From: Agrobacterium vitis | GTDB taxonomy: Bacteria > Pseudomonadota > Alphaproteobacteria > Rhizobiales > Rhizobiaceae | NCBI RefSeq assembly: GCF_037039395.1 | Contig: NZ_CP146242.1 | Coordinates: 1,849,001-1,913,000 of the forward strand | DNA: 64,000 nt | Direction: 5' to 3' | In this document: positions 17,899 to 27,428 of the stretch, piece after piece | How the letters are laid out: the number at the start of each line of letters is the position of its first letter | Position numbering within the stretch: the first letter of the stretch is position 1 | Position numbers and translations under genes: made by a program | The notes under the pieces: model-generated | What the model was told of the DNA's origin: nothing | Databases searched by the model: none | What the model saw: only the letters and a program-made list of their open reading frames with translations

Positions 17899-18687
17899 GT
17901 GAACAGCCGCACCCCGCCGCGCCACGTGATCATTACCGGCGGATCGAGCGGGATCGGGCTGGCCTTGGCGAAAGCCTATCTGTTGGCTGGGTCGAGGGTC
18001 AGTCTTGTTGCCCGCTCGCAGGCACGGCTTGAAGCGGCCCGTAACAGCCTGCCGCAATCCTGTTTTTCGCATATCGGACTTCATGCCGCGGATGTGACGG
18101 ATTATCCGGCTCTGTCGGTCGCCTTGCTAGCGGCTGAGGATAGTTTCGGACCCTGCGATCTGCTGATGACCTGTGCCGGCATCGTGCATCCGGCCACCAT
18201 GGATGCCATGGACATCGCCGATGCGCGCCAGCAACTCGACATCAATGTCATGGGCACGATCCATGCCGTTAAAGCCTTGTGGGCGGGGATGACGGCACGG
18301 GGCGGCACCATGCTGTTGATTTCCTCCGGGGCCGCATTCATTGGTCTGCACGGCTACGGTACTTATTGCGCCTCCAAGGCGGCGCTGGTGGGACTGGCCG
18401 ATTCGCTGCGCATGGAAGCTGTTGGCACGAAGCTGACGGTGGCGATCTGTTTTCCACCCGATACCGATACGCCGCAACTGGCCGCAGAATTGCCTTTGCG
18501 ATCGCCTCAGGCACAGCGCGTTATGGGGACGGTCAAGCCCTGGAATGCAGACACTGTCGCGGCGCGGATCGTTCGCCAGCTGCAAAAAGGCCGCCGGGAG
18601 ATTTTCTTCGGGATGACGCTCCTGCTGCTCGCCCGCTTTGGTTCGCTGGTGCGTCCGGTTTTATATTGGTGGTATAGCCGCCGTTGA
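17899..18687 (+). CDS. rkpH: Short-chain dehydrogenase RkpH, 3-ketosphinganine-reductase-like
   Basis: 262 residues, GTG start 11 bp after the rkpG stop, so translation is probably coupled. Rossmann motif TGGSSGIG (about 12-19), second motif CAGIVH, catalytic Ser in LLISSGAAF and YGTYCASK (Tyr and Lys). The C-terminus LLARFGSLVRPVLYWWYSRR is a hydrophobic anchor like that of 3-ketodihydrosphingosine reductases. It probably reduces the 3-keto group of the RkpG product at the membrane using NADPH. It is convergent with the IMPACT-family gene. Confidence 0.87.
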   Translation: MNSRTPPRHVIITGGSSGIGLALAKAYLLAGSRVSLVARSQARLEAARNSLPQSCFSHIGLHAADVTDYPALSVALLAAEDSFGPCDLLMTCAGIVHPATMDAMDIADARQQLDINVMGTIHAVKALWAGMTARGGTMLLISSGAAFIGLHGYGTYCASKAALVGLADSLRMEAVGTKLTVAICFPPDTDTPQLAAELPLRSPQAQRVMGTVKPWNADTVAARIVRQLQKGRREIFFGMTLLLLARFGSLVRPVLYWWYSRR

Positions 18688-18703
18688 CGGCGCGCGTGCG
18701 GCT

Positions 18704-19303
18704 TTACAGCGCGCCAATCTCGTCCTTGAGCACCTGAACTCGTCCAGCACTCACGTCACTGATCATGCTAAGGGTCGCGTCCAACCTTTCCTCAGGTATG
18801 GCGAGGGTCAGTTCGGCTCCCGTATCGATAAAACTCTCCTTGATGACAAGCAGATCTGCGACAGCGGTAAGCCGGGCCTTGACCAGCGCAAGATCGGCAA
18901 AGCCGATTCGGATGGTCTTTGTGGTCCTGTCGATGATTTCCACCTTTTCGGCTTGCCGCAGGCATTGCGCTGCCGTGCCGCCATAGGCCCGGATCAGGCC
19001 GCCACTCCCCAGAAGTATGCCACCGAACCAGCGGGTCACGATGACCAGCACGCCATCCAGCGTCTGGCCGTCGATGGCTTGCAGGATCGGTTTTCCGGCA
19101 GTGCCGGAGGGCTCGCCATCGTCGTTGAAGCGATAGGTCTGCCCCAGCCGCCATGCCCAACAATTGTGGTTGGCGGTGGCATCGGACTGGCGGTCCAGAA
19201 GGGGACGGATGTCATTTTCATGGGAGATCGGAAAAGCGGTGGCGCGAAACCGGCTCTTCTTGATCTCCTGTTCATAGCTGTGTAGGCCGGGAAGGGTAAA
19301 CAT
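18704..19303 (-). CDS. IMPACT/YigZ family protein
   Basis: 199 residues. UPF0029 N-terminal domain with the family signatures DDGEPSGTAGKPIL and VTRWFGGILLGSGGLIRAYG (about 70-125), followed by the small C-terminal DUF1949-like domain. Homologues include YigZ of E. coli and eukaryotic IMPACT; the biochemical role in bacteria is not settled, with ribosome or RNA contact suggested. I start at MFTLPGLHSYEQEIKKS because the homologous region begins there; a longer frame opens to 19366 but has no ribosome site. Confidence 0.88.
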   Translation of the reverse strand: MFTLPGLHSYEQEIKKSRFRATAFPISHENDIRPLLDRQSDATANHNCWAWRLGQTYRFNDDGEPSGTAGKPILQAIDGQTLDGVLVIVTRWFGGILLGSGGLIRAYGGTAAQCLRQAEKVEIIDRTTKTIRIGFADLALVKARLTAVADLLVIKESFIDTGAELTLAIPEERLDATLSMISDVSAGRVQVLKDEIGAL

Positions 19304-19491
19304 CGCCTTTTGTGACGTGATTTGAGTCGCAAGAAAAGACCGATGGGTGCCGTGACAGCGGCTCATCAGAAAAAAGGAGACGATCCAGTCCCACGCAAGC
19401 GACGGCTTTTAGAGTTGTCAGGGAGAGCTAGGAGATCTGGCTCGGGTTTTAGGCTTTGATCCGGCAGTTTGACTGCACACCTGCTGCATAA

Positions 19492-19588
19492 TTCCATAAA
19501 TCGGAATCGATTTAAGGAGAAAATTATGAAGCGGAATCAAAGCATTACAGCATGCTTTTTGCGTTTTATAAAACGCACGGCGCTGTAA
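19492..19588. repeat. Rhizobial-type intergenic palindromic repeat (two hairpins)
   Basis: Two adjacent imperfect hairpins: ATAATTCC...ATCGG/CGATTTAAGGA...AATTAT around 19497-19527, then TTACAGC...GCGTTTTATAAAACGC...GCGCTGTAA around 19555-19588. I recall very similar sequences scattered between genes of many Rhizobiaceae. The 19304-19705 stretch contains nothing else I can recognise. Confidence 0.55.
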
Positions 19589-19705
19589 GCTGACCCGGTC
19601 GAACTCCGCAGAAAATGACAGTGTTGCGGCGTCTTTTCGCGTCATGATGACGTTGGTCGCCGCCAACAGAAAGCCGGGATGATCCCGGGGAAACAGGATA
19701 GGCCT

Positions 19706-19870
19706 ATGTCTGACGATTTTGAACCGGAAGCGACCATCGAAACCTCCAACCTGGCGGCTCTGGTTCTGAGCCAGGAAATCGATTCGCTCACCGATGTCCT
19801 CGTCAAGGCCCTTTACGAAGTCTATCGTATTCTCGACGACAGCCATCCGCAGCCCGGCACCGTGCATTGA
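19706..19870 (+). CDS. Small hypothetical protein, 54 residues
   Basis: Acidic 54-residue protein (MSDDFEPEATIETSNLAALV..., ending ILDDSHPQPGTVH). No signal peptide, membrane segment or known motif. The middle (SLTDVLVKALYEVYRIL) could be an amphipathic helix. ATG at 19706 with GGATAGG upstream. It lies alone between a repeat and putR. Its third-position pattern and start context look coding, but function is unknown. Confidence 0.55.
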   Translation: MSDDFEPEATIETSNLAALVLSQEIDSLTDVLVKALYEVYRILDDSHPQPGTVH

Positions 19871-19897
19871 TGGGCAGGGTCGCCAAGACAAAACCGT

Positions 19898-20368
19898 TTA
19901 CCGCCCATATTCTTTGACCGCCTGCATGACGACGAAGGTCGATGTGCTCGCCACATGCGGCAGGCTGGAGATCTTCTCACCCAGAACCTGCCGATAGCGA
20001 CGGATATCGCCGGTGCGCACCTTCAACAGATAGTCGAAGGCGCCGGCGATCATATGGCACTCCTCCACTTCCCGGATCTTGCGGACCGCCGTGTTGAATT
20101 CCGTCAATGCCGTTTCACGGGTGTCGGACAGTTTCACCTCGGCGAAGGCGATGTGGTCCAGGCCGAATTTGCGGGCATCCAGCACGGCGCGGAAGCCGAG
20201 AATATAGCCGTCATCCATCAGCCGTTTCAGTCGCACCTGGCAGGGTGTTTTTGACAGCCCAACCCGCTCGGACAAGTCGGTAATCGACATCCGGCCATCC
20301 TGCGACAGCGCCTCGACAATTTTCATGTCGAATTGGTCGATCCCACTGTCCGATTCAATTTTTGCCAT
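19898..20368 (-). CDS. putR: Lrp/AsnC family regulator PutR
   Basis: 156 residues. N-terminal winged helix-turn-helix about 10-65 (DQFDMKIVEALSQDGRMSIT, then LSERVGLSKTPCQVRLKRL), C-terminal RAM/AsnC effector domain about 70-150 (YLLKVRTGDIRRYRQVLGEK). It is divergent from putA, the arrangement of PutR in Agrobacterium and Rhodobacter, where it activates putA in response to proline and represses itself. Two ATGs are adjacent; the second (20366-20368) has better spacing from AGGAG. Confidence 0.92.
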   Translation of the reverse strand: MAKIESDSGIDQFDMKIVEALSQDGRMSITDLSERVGLSKTPCQVRLKRLMDDGYILGFRAVLDARKFGLDHIAFAEVKLSDTRETALTEFNTAVRKIREVEECHMIAGAFDYLLKVRTGDIRRYRQVLGEKISSLPHVASTSTFVVMQAVKEYGR

Positions 20369-20417
20369 CATATCTCCTGAAAATCTGCGATTTTTTAGAG
20401 AATTTAACTAGATTGGC

Positions 20418-20429
20418 CTTGAATTCAAG
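20418..20429. promoter_or_regulatory. Palindromic candidate PutR operator
   Basis: Perfect 12-bp palindrome CTTGAATTCAAG in the 130-bp putR-putA divergent promoter region, within an AT-rich stretch. Lrp-family proteins favour AT-rich, loosely palindromic sites. Position between the two starts supports a regulatory role; the binding claim is inference. Confidence 0.45.
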
Positions 20430-20501
20430 TTCGCTGATTTTATTGACCCCATGGTATGATCCGGTCATTGCAAAAATCTCCATCGAGCCAGGATAACAGT
20501 G

Positions 20502-23500
20502 ATGAACCAGACCGTTTCCGTCGCATCGCAGGCCGTTTCATCCTCTCCAGAGCCAATCTTTGCCGCTTTCGCGCCGCCGCTGCGTCAGCCAAGCCCTTTG
20601 CGCCAGGCGATTACGGCTGCCTATCGCCGCCCAGAACCGGAATGCCTGGCACCGCTGCTAGAGGCGGCCCGCTTGCCGGATGCCATGCGCAGCACCGTCG
20701 AGGGCACTGCCCGCACACTGATCGAAGCCCTGCGCGCCAAGCACAGGGGCAGCGGCGTCGAGGGGCTGGTGCATGAATATTCGCTGTCCAGCCAGGAGGG
20801 TGTGGCACTTATGTGCCTGGCCGAAGCGCTGCTGCGCATTCCCGACCACGCTACCCGCGATGCGCTGATCCGCGACAAGATTGCCGAGGGGGATTGGAAG
20901 GCCCATCTCGGCGGTGGCCGGTCGCTGTTCGTCAATGCCGCCACCTGGGGACTGGTGGTGACTGGCAAGCTGACCTCGACCGTCAATGATCGCGGCCTGT
21001 CCGCAGCCTTGACCCGGCTGATTGCCCGGTGCGGGGAGCCGGTTATTCGCCGGGGTGTCGATATGGCCATGCGGATGATGGGGGAGCAGTTTGTCACCGG
21101 CGAAACCATTGAGGAGGCGCTGAAACGCGCCCGCCCGCTGGAAGCCAGGGGCTTCCGCTATTCCTACGACATGCTGGGCGAGGCGGCGACCACGGCTGGC
21201 GATGCGGCGCGGTATTTCCGGGATTACCAGCAGGCCATCCATGCCATCGGCAAGGCTTCGGCGGGACGCGGCATTTATGATGGCCCCGGCATTTCCATCA
21301 AGCTGTCAGCCCTGCATCCGCGCTACAGCCGCGCCACGGCAGAGCGGGTGATGTGCGAATTGCTGCCACAGGTCAAAGCGCTGGCGCTGCTGGCCAAGCA
21401 GTATGATATTGGCCTCAATATCGATGCCGAAGAGGCCGACCGGCTGGAACTGTCGCTGGATCTGCTGGAAGACCTCTGCCTCGATCCGGCTTTGTCGGGC
21501 TGGGATGGCATGGGGTTCGTTGTACAGGCCTATGGCAAGCGCTGCCCCTTCGTGCTGGATTTCATCATTGATCTTGCCCACCGTGCAGAGCGTCGCATCA
21601 TGGTGCGGCTGGTCAAGGGGGCCTATTGGGATGCCGAGATCAAGCGGGCGCAGGTCGATGGGTTGGAGGATTTTCCGGTCTATACCCGCAAGGTTCACAC
21701 CGACGTCTCCTATATCGCCTGCGCCAAAAAGCTGCTGGCGGCGCGGGATGTGATCTTTCCGCAATTTGCCACCCACAATGCCCAGACGCTGGCGGCGATC
21801 TATCATCTCGCCGGCCCGGATTTCAAAACCGGCTCCTACGAGTTTCAGTGCCTGCATGGCATGGGAGAGCCGCTCTACGACGAAGTCGTGGGCAAAGCGA
21901 AGCTGGATCGCCCCTGCCGGATTTACGCGCCGGTGGGCACGCATGAGACGCTGCTGGCCTATCTGGTGCGTCGCCTGCTGGAAAATGGCGCCAACTCCTC
22001 CTTCGTCAACCGGATCGCCGATCCCGCCATTTCCGTGGAGGAGTTGATTGCCGATCCGACAGAAACCGTGCTCGCCATGGTACAGCCGGGTGCAAAGCAT
22101 GACAGGATTGCTTTGCCCGCCGATCTTTTCGAAGGCCGCAAAAATTCCGCAGGTCTCGATCTCAGCAATGAAGCTGTGTTGCAGGCGCTTGGCGAGACCT
22201 TGCGCCAGACCAACAGCGGGTCTTGGGATGCGGTGCCTGCTTTGATTGCCGGGAAAAGTGCCGGGCCTGTGCGTCCCGTCGTTAATCCCGGCGACCATCG
22301 TGATGTGGTTGGCAGTATCAGGGAAGCAACCGAGGAAGAGGCTCGCCAGGCCGTGGCCGATGCCGCGCTTCATGCGCAGACCTGGGCGCAGACGGTGCCT
22401 TTGGAGCGGGCGCGGATGCTGGACGAGGCTGCCGACCTGATGCAGGGGCGATTGCCGGTACTGCTGGGGCTGATCATGCGCGAGGCGGGCAAATCGGCGG
22501 CCAATGCCATTGCCGAGGTGCGCGAGGCCATCGACTTTCTGCGCTACTACGCCGAGCAGGCGCGCCGCACCTTGGGGCCGGTGCATGCGCCACTGGGGCC
22601 AATTGTCTGCATCAGCCCCTGGAATTTTCCGCTGGCGATTTTCACCGGACAGGTGGCGGCAGCGCTGGTGGCAGGCAATCCGGTTCTGGCCAAGCCCGCC
22701 GAGGAAACACCGCTGATTGCCGCTGAGGCTGTGCGCCTCCTGCATCAGGCGGGTGTCCCCGGTGCCGCCCTTCAGCTTCTGCCAGGCGACGGGCGGATCG
22801 GGGCGGCGCTGGTGGCCTCGCCGCAGGTGGCGGGCGTGATGTTTACCGGCTCGACCGAGGTCGCCAAACTGATCCAGAGGGAGCTTGCCGGGCGTCTGCG
22901 TGCCAATGGCAGGCCAATCCCGCTGATTGCCGAGACCGGCGGACAGAACGCGATGATCGTCGATTCCTCGGCGCTTGCCGAACAGGTGGTGGCGGATGTG
23001 ATTGCGTCTGCCTTCGACAGCGCTGGTCAGCGCTGCTCGGCGCTCCGGGTTCTATGCCTTCAGGATGAGGTGGCGGATCGCATTCTTGCCATGCTGAAAG
23101 GGGCGCTGCATGAACTGACGCTGGGCCGCACGGACCGGCTGTCCACCGATATCGGTCCGGTGATTACCGCCGAGGCCAAGGGCGTGATCGAGGCGCATAT
23201 TGACGCCATGCGCGCCAAGGGCAAAGCGGTGGAGCAGATCGGTGCAGGCGAGGGCGCTGAGCACGGCACTTTTGTTGCGCCGACCATCATCGAGATCGGC
23301 GCATTGTCCGATCTTGAACGGGAAGTGTTTGGCCCGGTCCTGCATGTGCTGCGCTACCGGCGCAACGATCTCGACCGCCTGATCGACCAGATCAATGCCA
23401 CCGGCTATGGCCTGACCTTCGGCCTGCATACTCGGCTGGATGAGACCATTGCCCATGTGACATCCAGGGTGAAGGCGGGCAATCTCTACATCAACCGCAA

Positions 23501-24221
23501 TGTGATTGGCGCGGTGGTCGGCGTGCAGCCGTTCGGTGGCCGTGGCCTGTCCGGCACCGGGCCGAAGGCTGGCGGCCCGCTCTACCTGGGCCGTTTGGTT
23601 GAAAAGCCGCCGGTGCCGCCACAGCATAGTTCGGTTCATGTTGATCCGGGCCTGCTGGATTTTTCCAAATGGCTTGACGAGCAGGGTGAAACGGCAGCGG
23701 CTGAAGCGGCGCGCAGCCTCGGCAGCCTCTCGGCAGTCGGGTTGGTCCAGGATCTGCCGGGGCCGGTCGGAGAGCGCAACCTTTATGCCCTGCATCCGCG
23801 TGGCACCATTCTGCTGCTGCCCCGCACCAAGCAGGGACTTTACCGGCAAATGGCCAGCGCGCTGGCGACCGGCAACAGCATGGTTATCGATGCAAGCCCC
23901 GATCTTCGTGAGGGGCTGGCGGGCCTGCCTGATGGTCTGCTTGCCCGTACTAGCTTTGTCGAAAGGTCAGGCTGGGCTAAGGCAGGTCCTTTCGCAGGCG
24001 CATTGTTGGAAGGCGAGGGTGAGCAGATTATCGAGCAGGCAAAAGCCATTGCCGCCCTGCCCGGTCCGCTGGTCCTGACCCAGGTGGCATCACGTGATGA
24101 GCTGGATAACGAGCTTGGTCCTGATGATGCCTATTGCCTGAACTGGCTGGTCGAGGAGGTTTCGGTGTCCACCAATACGGCTGCTGCCGGAGGCAATGCC
24201 AGCCTGATGGCAATTGGCTGA
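20502..24221 (+). CDS. putA: Bifunctional proline dehydrogenase / L-glutamate-gamma-semialdehyde dehydrogenase
   Basis: 1239 residues. Helical arm about 20-150, FAD proline dehydrogenase barrel about 160-480 ([48 protein letters not shown]), ALDH domain about 560-1040 with [32 protein letters not shown] (catalytic Glu) and [11 protein letters not shown] (Cys845), then a C-terminal domain of about 180 residues. There is no N-terminal ribbon-helix-helix domain, so PutA is not its own repressor, consistent with PutR next door. It oxidises proline to glutamate with substrate channelling at the membrane. ATG at 20502 is preferred to the GTG one codon before. Confidence 0.97.
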   Translation: MNQTVSVASQAVSSSPEPIFAAFAPPLRQPSPLRQAITAAYRRPEPECLAPLLEAARLPDAMRSTVEGTARTLIEALRAKHRGSGVEGLVHEYSLSSQEGVALMCLAEALLRIPDHATRDALIRDKIAEGDWKAHLGGGRSLFVNAATWGLVVTGKLTSTVNDRGLSAALTRLIARCGEPVIRRGVDMAMRMMGEQFVTGETIEEALKRARPLEARGFRYSYDMLGEAATTAGDAARYFRDYQQAIHAIGKASAGRGIYDGPGISIKLSALHPRYSRATAERVMCELLPQVKALALLAKQYDIGLNIDAEEADRLELSLDLLEDLCLDPALSGWDGMGFVVQAYGKRCPFVLDFIIDLAHRAERRIMVRLVKGAYWDAEIKRAQVDGLEDFPVYTRKVHTDVSYIACAKKLLAARDVIFPQFATHNAQTLAAIYHLAGPDFKTGSYEFQCLHGMGEPLYDEVVGKAKLDRPCRIYAPVGTHETLLAYLVRRLLENGANSSFVNRIADPAISVEELIADPTETVLAMVQPGAKHDRIALPADLFEGRKNSAGLDLSNEAVLQALGETLRQTNSGSWDAVPALIAGKSAGPVRPVVNPGDHRDVVGSIREATEEEARQAVADAALHAQTWAQTVPLERARMLDEAADLMQGRLPVLLGLIMREAGKSAANAIAEVREAIDFLRYYAEQARRTLGPVHAPLGPIVCISPWNFPLAIFTGQVAAALVAGNPVLAKPAEETPLIAAEAVRLLHQAGVPGAALQLLPGDGRIGAALVASPQVAGVMFTGSTEVAKLIQRELAGRLRANGRPIPLIAETGGQNAMIVDSSALAEQVVADVIASAFDSAGQRCSALRVLCLQDEVADRILAMLKGALHELTLGRTDRLSTDIGPVITAEAKGVIEAHIDAMRAKGKAVEQIGAGEGAEHGTFVAPTIIEIGALSDLEREVFGPVLHVLRYRRNDLDRLIDQINATGYGLTFGLHTRLDETIAHVTSRVKAGNLYINRNVIGAVVGVQPFGGRGLSGTGPKAGGPLYLGRLVEKPPVPPQHSSVHVDPGLLDFSKWLDEQGETAAAEAARSLGSLSAVGLVQDLPGPVGERNLYALHPRGTILLLPRTKQGLYRQMASALATGNSMVIDASPDLREGLAGLPDGLLARTSFVERSGWAKAGPFAGALLEGEGEQIIEQAKAIAALPGPLVLTQVASRDELDNELGPDDAYCLNWLVEEVSVSTNTAAAGGNASLMAIG

Positions 24222-24303
24222 GGGTTCCGCTTGCTTTTAACCTGTGCTTTGCCCAAAACCAGCTGACATTCGCTCGCAAGCGATATCGTGGCAAGGGACA
24301 GGC

Positions 24304-25524
24304 ATGACAGGCAAGACGGTTGCGATCATCGGCGGGGGCCCTGCGGGCCTGATGGCGGCGGATAGCCTGTCGCGGGCTGGTTTGACTGTAACGATCTATG
24401 AGGCGATGCCGACACTGGCCCGGAAATTTCTTCTGGCGGGCAAATCCGGGCTGAACATCACCCATTCCGAAGAATATGCGCGGTTTTCGAGCCGTTTCGG
24501 GGAGGCTGGACGCCATTTGAAGGCAGCCCTCGATGGTTTTACGCCGGATGATGTACGCGCCTGGACAGCAGGTCTTGGAACCGAGACCTTCATCGGCTCC
24601 TCAGGCCGGGTGTTTCCAAGGGCAATGAAAGCGTCACCGCTGCTTCGGGCCTGGATCAAGACATTGCAGGATCAAGGTGTGATGATCCGCACCCGGCACC
24701 GCTGGACTGGTTTTTCCGAAAATGGCTATCGGTTCGCAACGCCGGATGGCGATGTCACTGTTGTGACAGATGCGGTGGTTTTGGCGCTGGGTGGGGCGAG
24801 TTGGCCACGATTAGGTTCGGACGCCGCCTGGGTGCCGTGGCTGCGGGACATCGGCGTTGCTGTCATGGATTTCAGACCTGCCAATTGCGGCTTCGATAGC
24901 GCCTGGAGCGATATGTTCCGCGATCGGTTTGCTGGCGAGCCGGTCAAATCGGTTGCCGCCACGTCTGCGGCGGGGCAGATCCAGGGAGAATTCGTCATTT
25001 CCCGGCACGGGATCGAGGGCAGCCTCATCTATGCCCATGCGGCTGCCCTGCGCGATGATCTTCGCCTTCATGGCAAGGCAGTTCTTCTGCTCGATCTTGC
25101 ACCGGGAAAGCGGCTTGAAAAGCTGGCGGAAGATCTTGCCCGCCAACCCGCAAAGGCCAGTTTCTCGACCCGGCTCCGTAAGGCGGCTTCTTTGGACGGC
25201 GTCAAGGCGGCGCTCTTGCGGGAGGTCGTTCCCGACATTGCCAACCGGGATGCCGCATCGCTCGCGGGTCTCATCAAGGCTTTGCCGCTACCGTTGCTGC
25301 GACCACGCCCGCTGGCGGAGGCGATTTCCTCGGCGGGCGGTATCGACTGGAGCGGTATCGACAGCAGCTACATGCTGGTGGACCGTCCCGGCCTGTTCGT
25401 CGCTGGCGAAATGCTGGACTGGGAAGCGCCAACCGGCGGCTACCTGCTGACCGCCTGTCTTGCCACCGGGCGGGCGGCAGCGGTTGGCGTGATTCGCTGG
25501 CTCACCAATGATTCAGATGCTTGA
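24304..25524 (+). CDS. FAD-dependent flavoprotein, BaiN/HI0933 (TIGR03862) type
   Basis: 406 residues. N-terminal dinucleotide fold AIIGGGPAGLMAADSLSRAG; second signature ARKFLLAGKSGLNITHSE typical of the HI0933/YhiN family; LALGGASWPRLGSDA; C-terminal AGEMLDWEAPTGGYLLTAC closes the FAD site. The family consists of predicted NAD(P)/FAD oxidoreductases, a few of which reduce steroid or bile-acid intermediates; the substrate here is unknown. It begins 82 bp after putA on the same strand and may be co-transcribed. The ATG at 24304 begins the FAD fold. Confidence 0.88.
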   Translation: MTGKTVAIIGGGPAGLMAADSLSRAGLTVTIYEAMPTLARKFLLAGKSGLNITHSEEYARFSSRFGEAGRHLKAALDGFTPDDVRAWTAGLGTETFIGSSGRVFPRAMKASPLLRAWIKTLQDQGVMIRTRHRWTGFSENGYRFATPDGDVTVVTDAVVLALGGASWPRLGSDAAWVPWLRDIGVAVMDFRPANCGFDSAWSDMFRDRFAGEPVKSVAATSAAGQIQGEFVISRHGIEGSLIYAHAAALRDDLRLHGKAVLLLDLAPGKRLEKLAEDLARQPAKASFSTRLRKAASLDGVKAALLREVVPDIANRDAASLAGLIKALPLPLLRPRPLAEAISSAGGIDWSGIDSSYMLVDRPGLFVAGEMLDWEAPTGGYLLTACLATGRAAAVGVIRWLTNDSDA

Positions 25525-25940
25525 TACAAAACCCGGATGCCACAATTGGCGGGCCAGATCCTGTCTGTTTTCGGGACATGCGCACCGTCCACGTCAGGAA
25601 GTTTTTTACGCCCATTGGTTGTTTTTTGTCAAAAAAATATTGGATGAATCAACAAAAACAACACGTTAATAAACCCCAAAATCCTATGGCTTATTAGAGC
25701 TATCAATTAAATATAGTTGTGGCCTAACAGTGTTAGTTCTATCTTAACTTACTAACGTGAGAATTCGTTTCAGAAATCTGGAAATATCTATGGCGTTGCC
25801 ACAATGTTCCGGAATTCGCTCCCCGCATGATGCGGAATGGTCCCAAAAAATTCACAGATATTAACAGCGCTTGAGATGGCTTGTCACATCGCATGGGAAC
25901 ATGCGCGTGTCACCGTTGCTATTCAAGCCTTCATGGCGGA
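25525..25940. other. AT-rich intergenic region before the chemotaxis operon
   Basis: About 415 bp without a gene, distinctly AT-rich between 25620 and 25760. It holds a small inverted repeat CTAACA-G-TGTTAG at 25724-25736 and an imperfect one around 25617-25665 (GGTTGTTTTTTG / CAACAAAAACAAC). The che-operon promoter is presumably here. No confident -35/-10 pair was found. Confidence 0.5.
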
Positions 25941-27101
25941 ATGGAGCTTCCCTTGCATGCCGTTGTGATAGACGACAGCCGATCCACACTACTGGCATTG
26001 CGTCTGGAACTCCTTGAAATTACGGGTCTGGAGGTGGAAATCTTCGCCGATCCCGAGGAAGCCATTCGCGTTTGTGAGACCCGGCAATTCGACCTGGTGC
26101 TGGTGGATTACAATATGCCAAAGCGCTCGGGTATCGATGTGATTACCGCTTTGCGTGCCATGCCGAACTATGAGCTGGTGCCGATTTTGATGATCACTTC
26201 GGAGACCGAAACAGCGGTCTGCTTGAATGCGCTGGATGCGGGGGCGACGGATTTTCTGCGGAAATCCGCCGATCCGGTCGAGTTGAAGGCCCGTGCGCGT
26301 AACCTTTTGAGCCTGCGGCGTGCCCAGGTGGAACTGTCGTTGCGGGCTGATGGTCTGGCTGCTGCCGTGACGGCGAAATCCGCAGCACTGGTTGCCAGCG
26401 AAGAGGAACTGATCTGGCGTCTGGCCCGAGCCATGGAATATCGCGACGGGGAAACCGGCGATCATGTCTCGCGTGTGGCGCAGATTTCCAGGCTGCTGGC
26501 GCAGGATCTTGGGCTCGACGAGGATCGGCAGCGCAAGATCTATCTGGCGGCCCCGCTGCATGATGTCGGCAAGATCGGCATTCCCGATGGCGTCCTGTCC
26601 AAGCCCGGCAGATTGACCGACAGCGAGCGGGATATGATGCGCAGGCATGTCGATATCGGCGTCAAGATTCTGGAGAACGGGACCTCCGATCTGTTGCGGG
26701 TCGCCGAGCGGATTGCTGGCGGCCATCATGAGAAATGGGATGGAACCGGTTATCCCAAGGGATTGTCTGGACGGGAAATTCCGCTGGAAGCACGCATTGT
26801 CGCACTCGCTGATGTGTTCGACGCATTGTGCTCGCCCCGTGCCTACAAGCCGGCCTGGTCGCTGCAAGACGCGCTGGATCATATCAGGAGCGAAAAGGGT
26901 CGTCATTTCGATCCGGCCTGCGTCGAGGCTTTTGAGCGGCAATGGCCAAAGATCGCCTCGGTCATGGGAGCGCGTGAGACAGAGATGAGGATCCACATGA
27001 AAGGGACGCCGTCCCTGGATGCCGCCCATCCTGAAAATGCCCTGCGCCTCCACAAGCAGACGAAATACCAACCAACACCCCAGCCAGCGGGACGGGAATG
27101 A
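25941..27101 (+). CDS. Response regulator with HD-GYP domain
   Basis: 386 residues. Receiver domain about 5-130 with the phospho-acceptor Asp56 in LVLVDYNMPKRSG and Lys in FLRKSADP; linker helix about 130-175; HD-GYP domain about 175-365 with HDVGKIGIPDG and GGHHEKWDGTGYPKGL, all expected metal ligands present. HD-GYP enzymes hydrolyse cyclic di-GMP. As first gene of the che operon it may tie chemosensory signalling to c-di-GMP turnover. A TTG at 25881 would give a longer form; MELPLHAVVIDDS is the natural receiver start. Confidence 0.9.
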   Translation: MELPLHAVVIDDSRSTLLALRLELLEITGLEVEIFADPEEAIRVCETRQFDLVLVDYNMPKRSGIDVITALRAMPNYELVPILMITSETETAVCLNALDAGATDFLRKSADPVELKARARNLLSLRRAQVELSLRADGLAAAVTAKSAALVASEEELIWRLARAMEYRDGETGDHVSRVAQISRLLAQDLGLDEDRQRKIYLAAPLHDVGKIGIPDGVLSKPGRLTDSERDMMRRHVDIGVKILENGTSDLLRVAERIAGGHHEKWDGTGYPKGLSGREIPLEARIVALADVFDALCSPRAYKPAWSLQDALDHIRSEKGRHFDPACVEAFERQWPKIASVMGARETEMRIHMKGTPSLDAAHPENALRLHKQTKYQPTPQPAGRE

Positions 27102-27424
27102 CGATGATAACGCAAACATTGCCGCATGAGACCATTGCCTTGCCACAGGCGCTGACCATTCGCACTGTGCAGACCACCAGGGACCAGCTTCTGACAGGCC
27201 TTTCGGCTGCTCAGGCCGTCGTTATCGACATCCCCGCGGAAGCGGAGGTTGACCTGAGTTTTATTCAATTGATTGAAGCGGCGCGCATGTCTGCGCAGAC
27301 GAATGGCCAGGATCTCACGCTTCGAAACGCTGCGGTTGGTGGTGTTTTGTCCACGCTGGAGCGCAGCGGCTTCCTGACCGACATGGATCCGTCCGCTCGA
27401 TTTTTCTGGTTACATGAAAGGTAA
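27098..27424 (+). CDS. STAS-domain protein
   Basis: 108 residues overlapping the previous gene by 4 bp (ATGA), so translation is coupled. It has the STAS fold pattern: VVIDIPAEAEVDLSFIQLIEAARMSAQ, then LTLRNAAVGGVLSTLERSGFL. STAS proteins bind other proteins and some are switched by phosphorylation of a conserved Ser; here the DLSF serine sits at that place. The position between an HD-GYP regulator and cheY suggests a signalling adaptor. Confidence 0.82.
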   Translation: MTMITQTLPHETIALPQALTIRTVQTTRDQLLTGLSAAQAVVIDIPAEAEVDLSFIQLIEAARMSAQTNGQDLTLRNAAVGGVLSTLERSGFLTDMDPSARFFWLHER

Positions 27425-27428
27425 TGCC

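Noticed and set aside
21306..22745. 479-codon - strand frame opposite putA
   Set aside because: Antisense shadow of the proline dehydrogenase and ALDH coding sequence with no recognisable domain.
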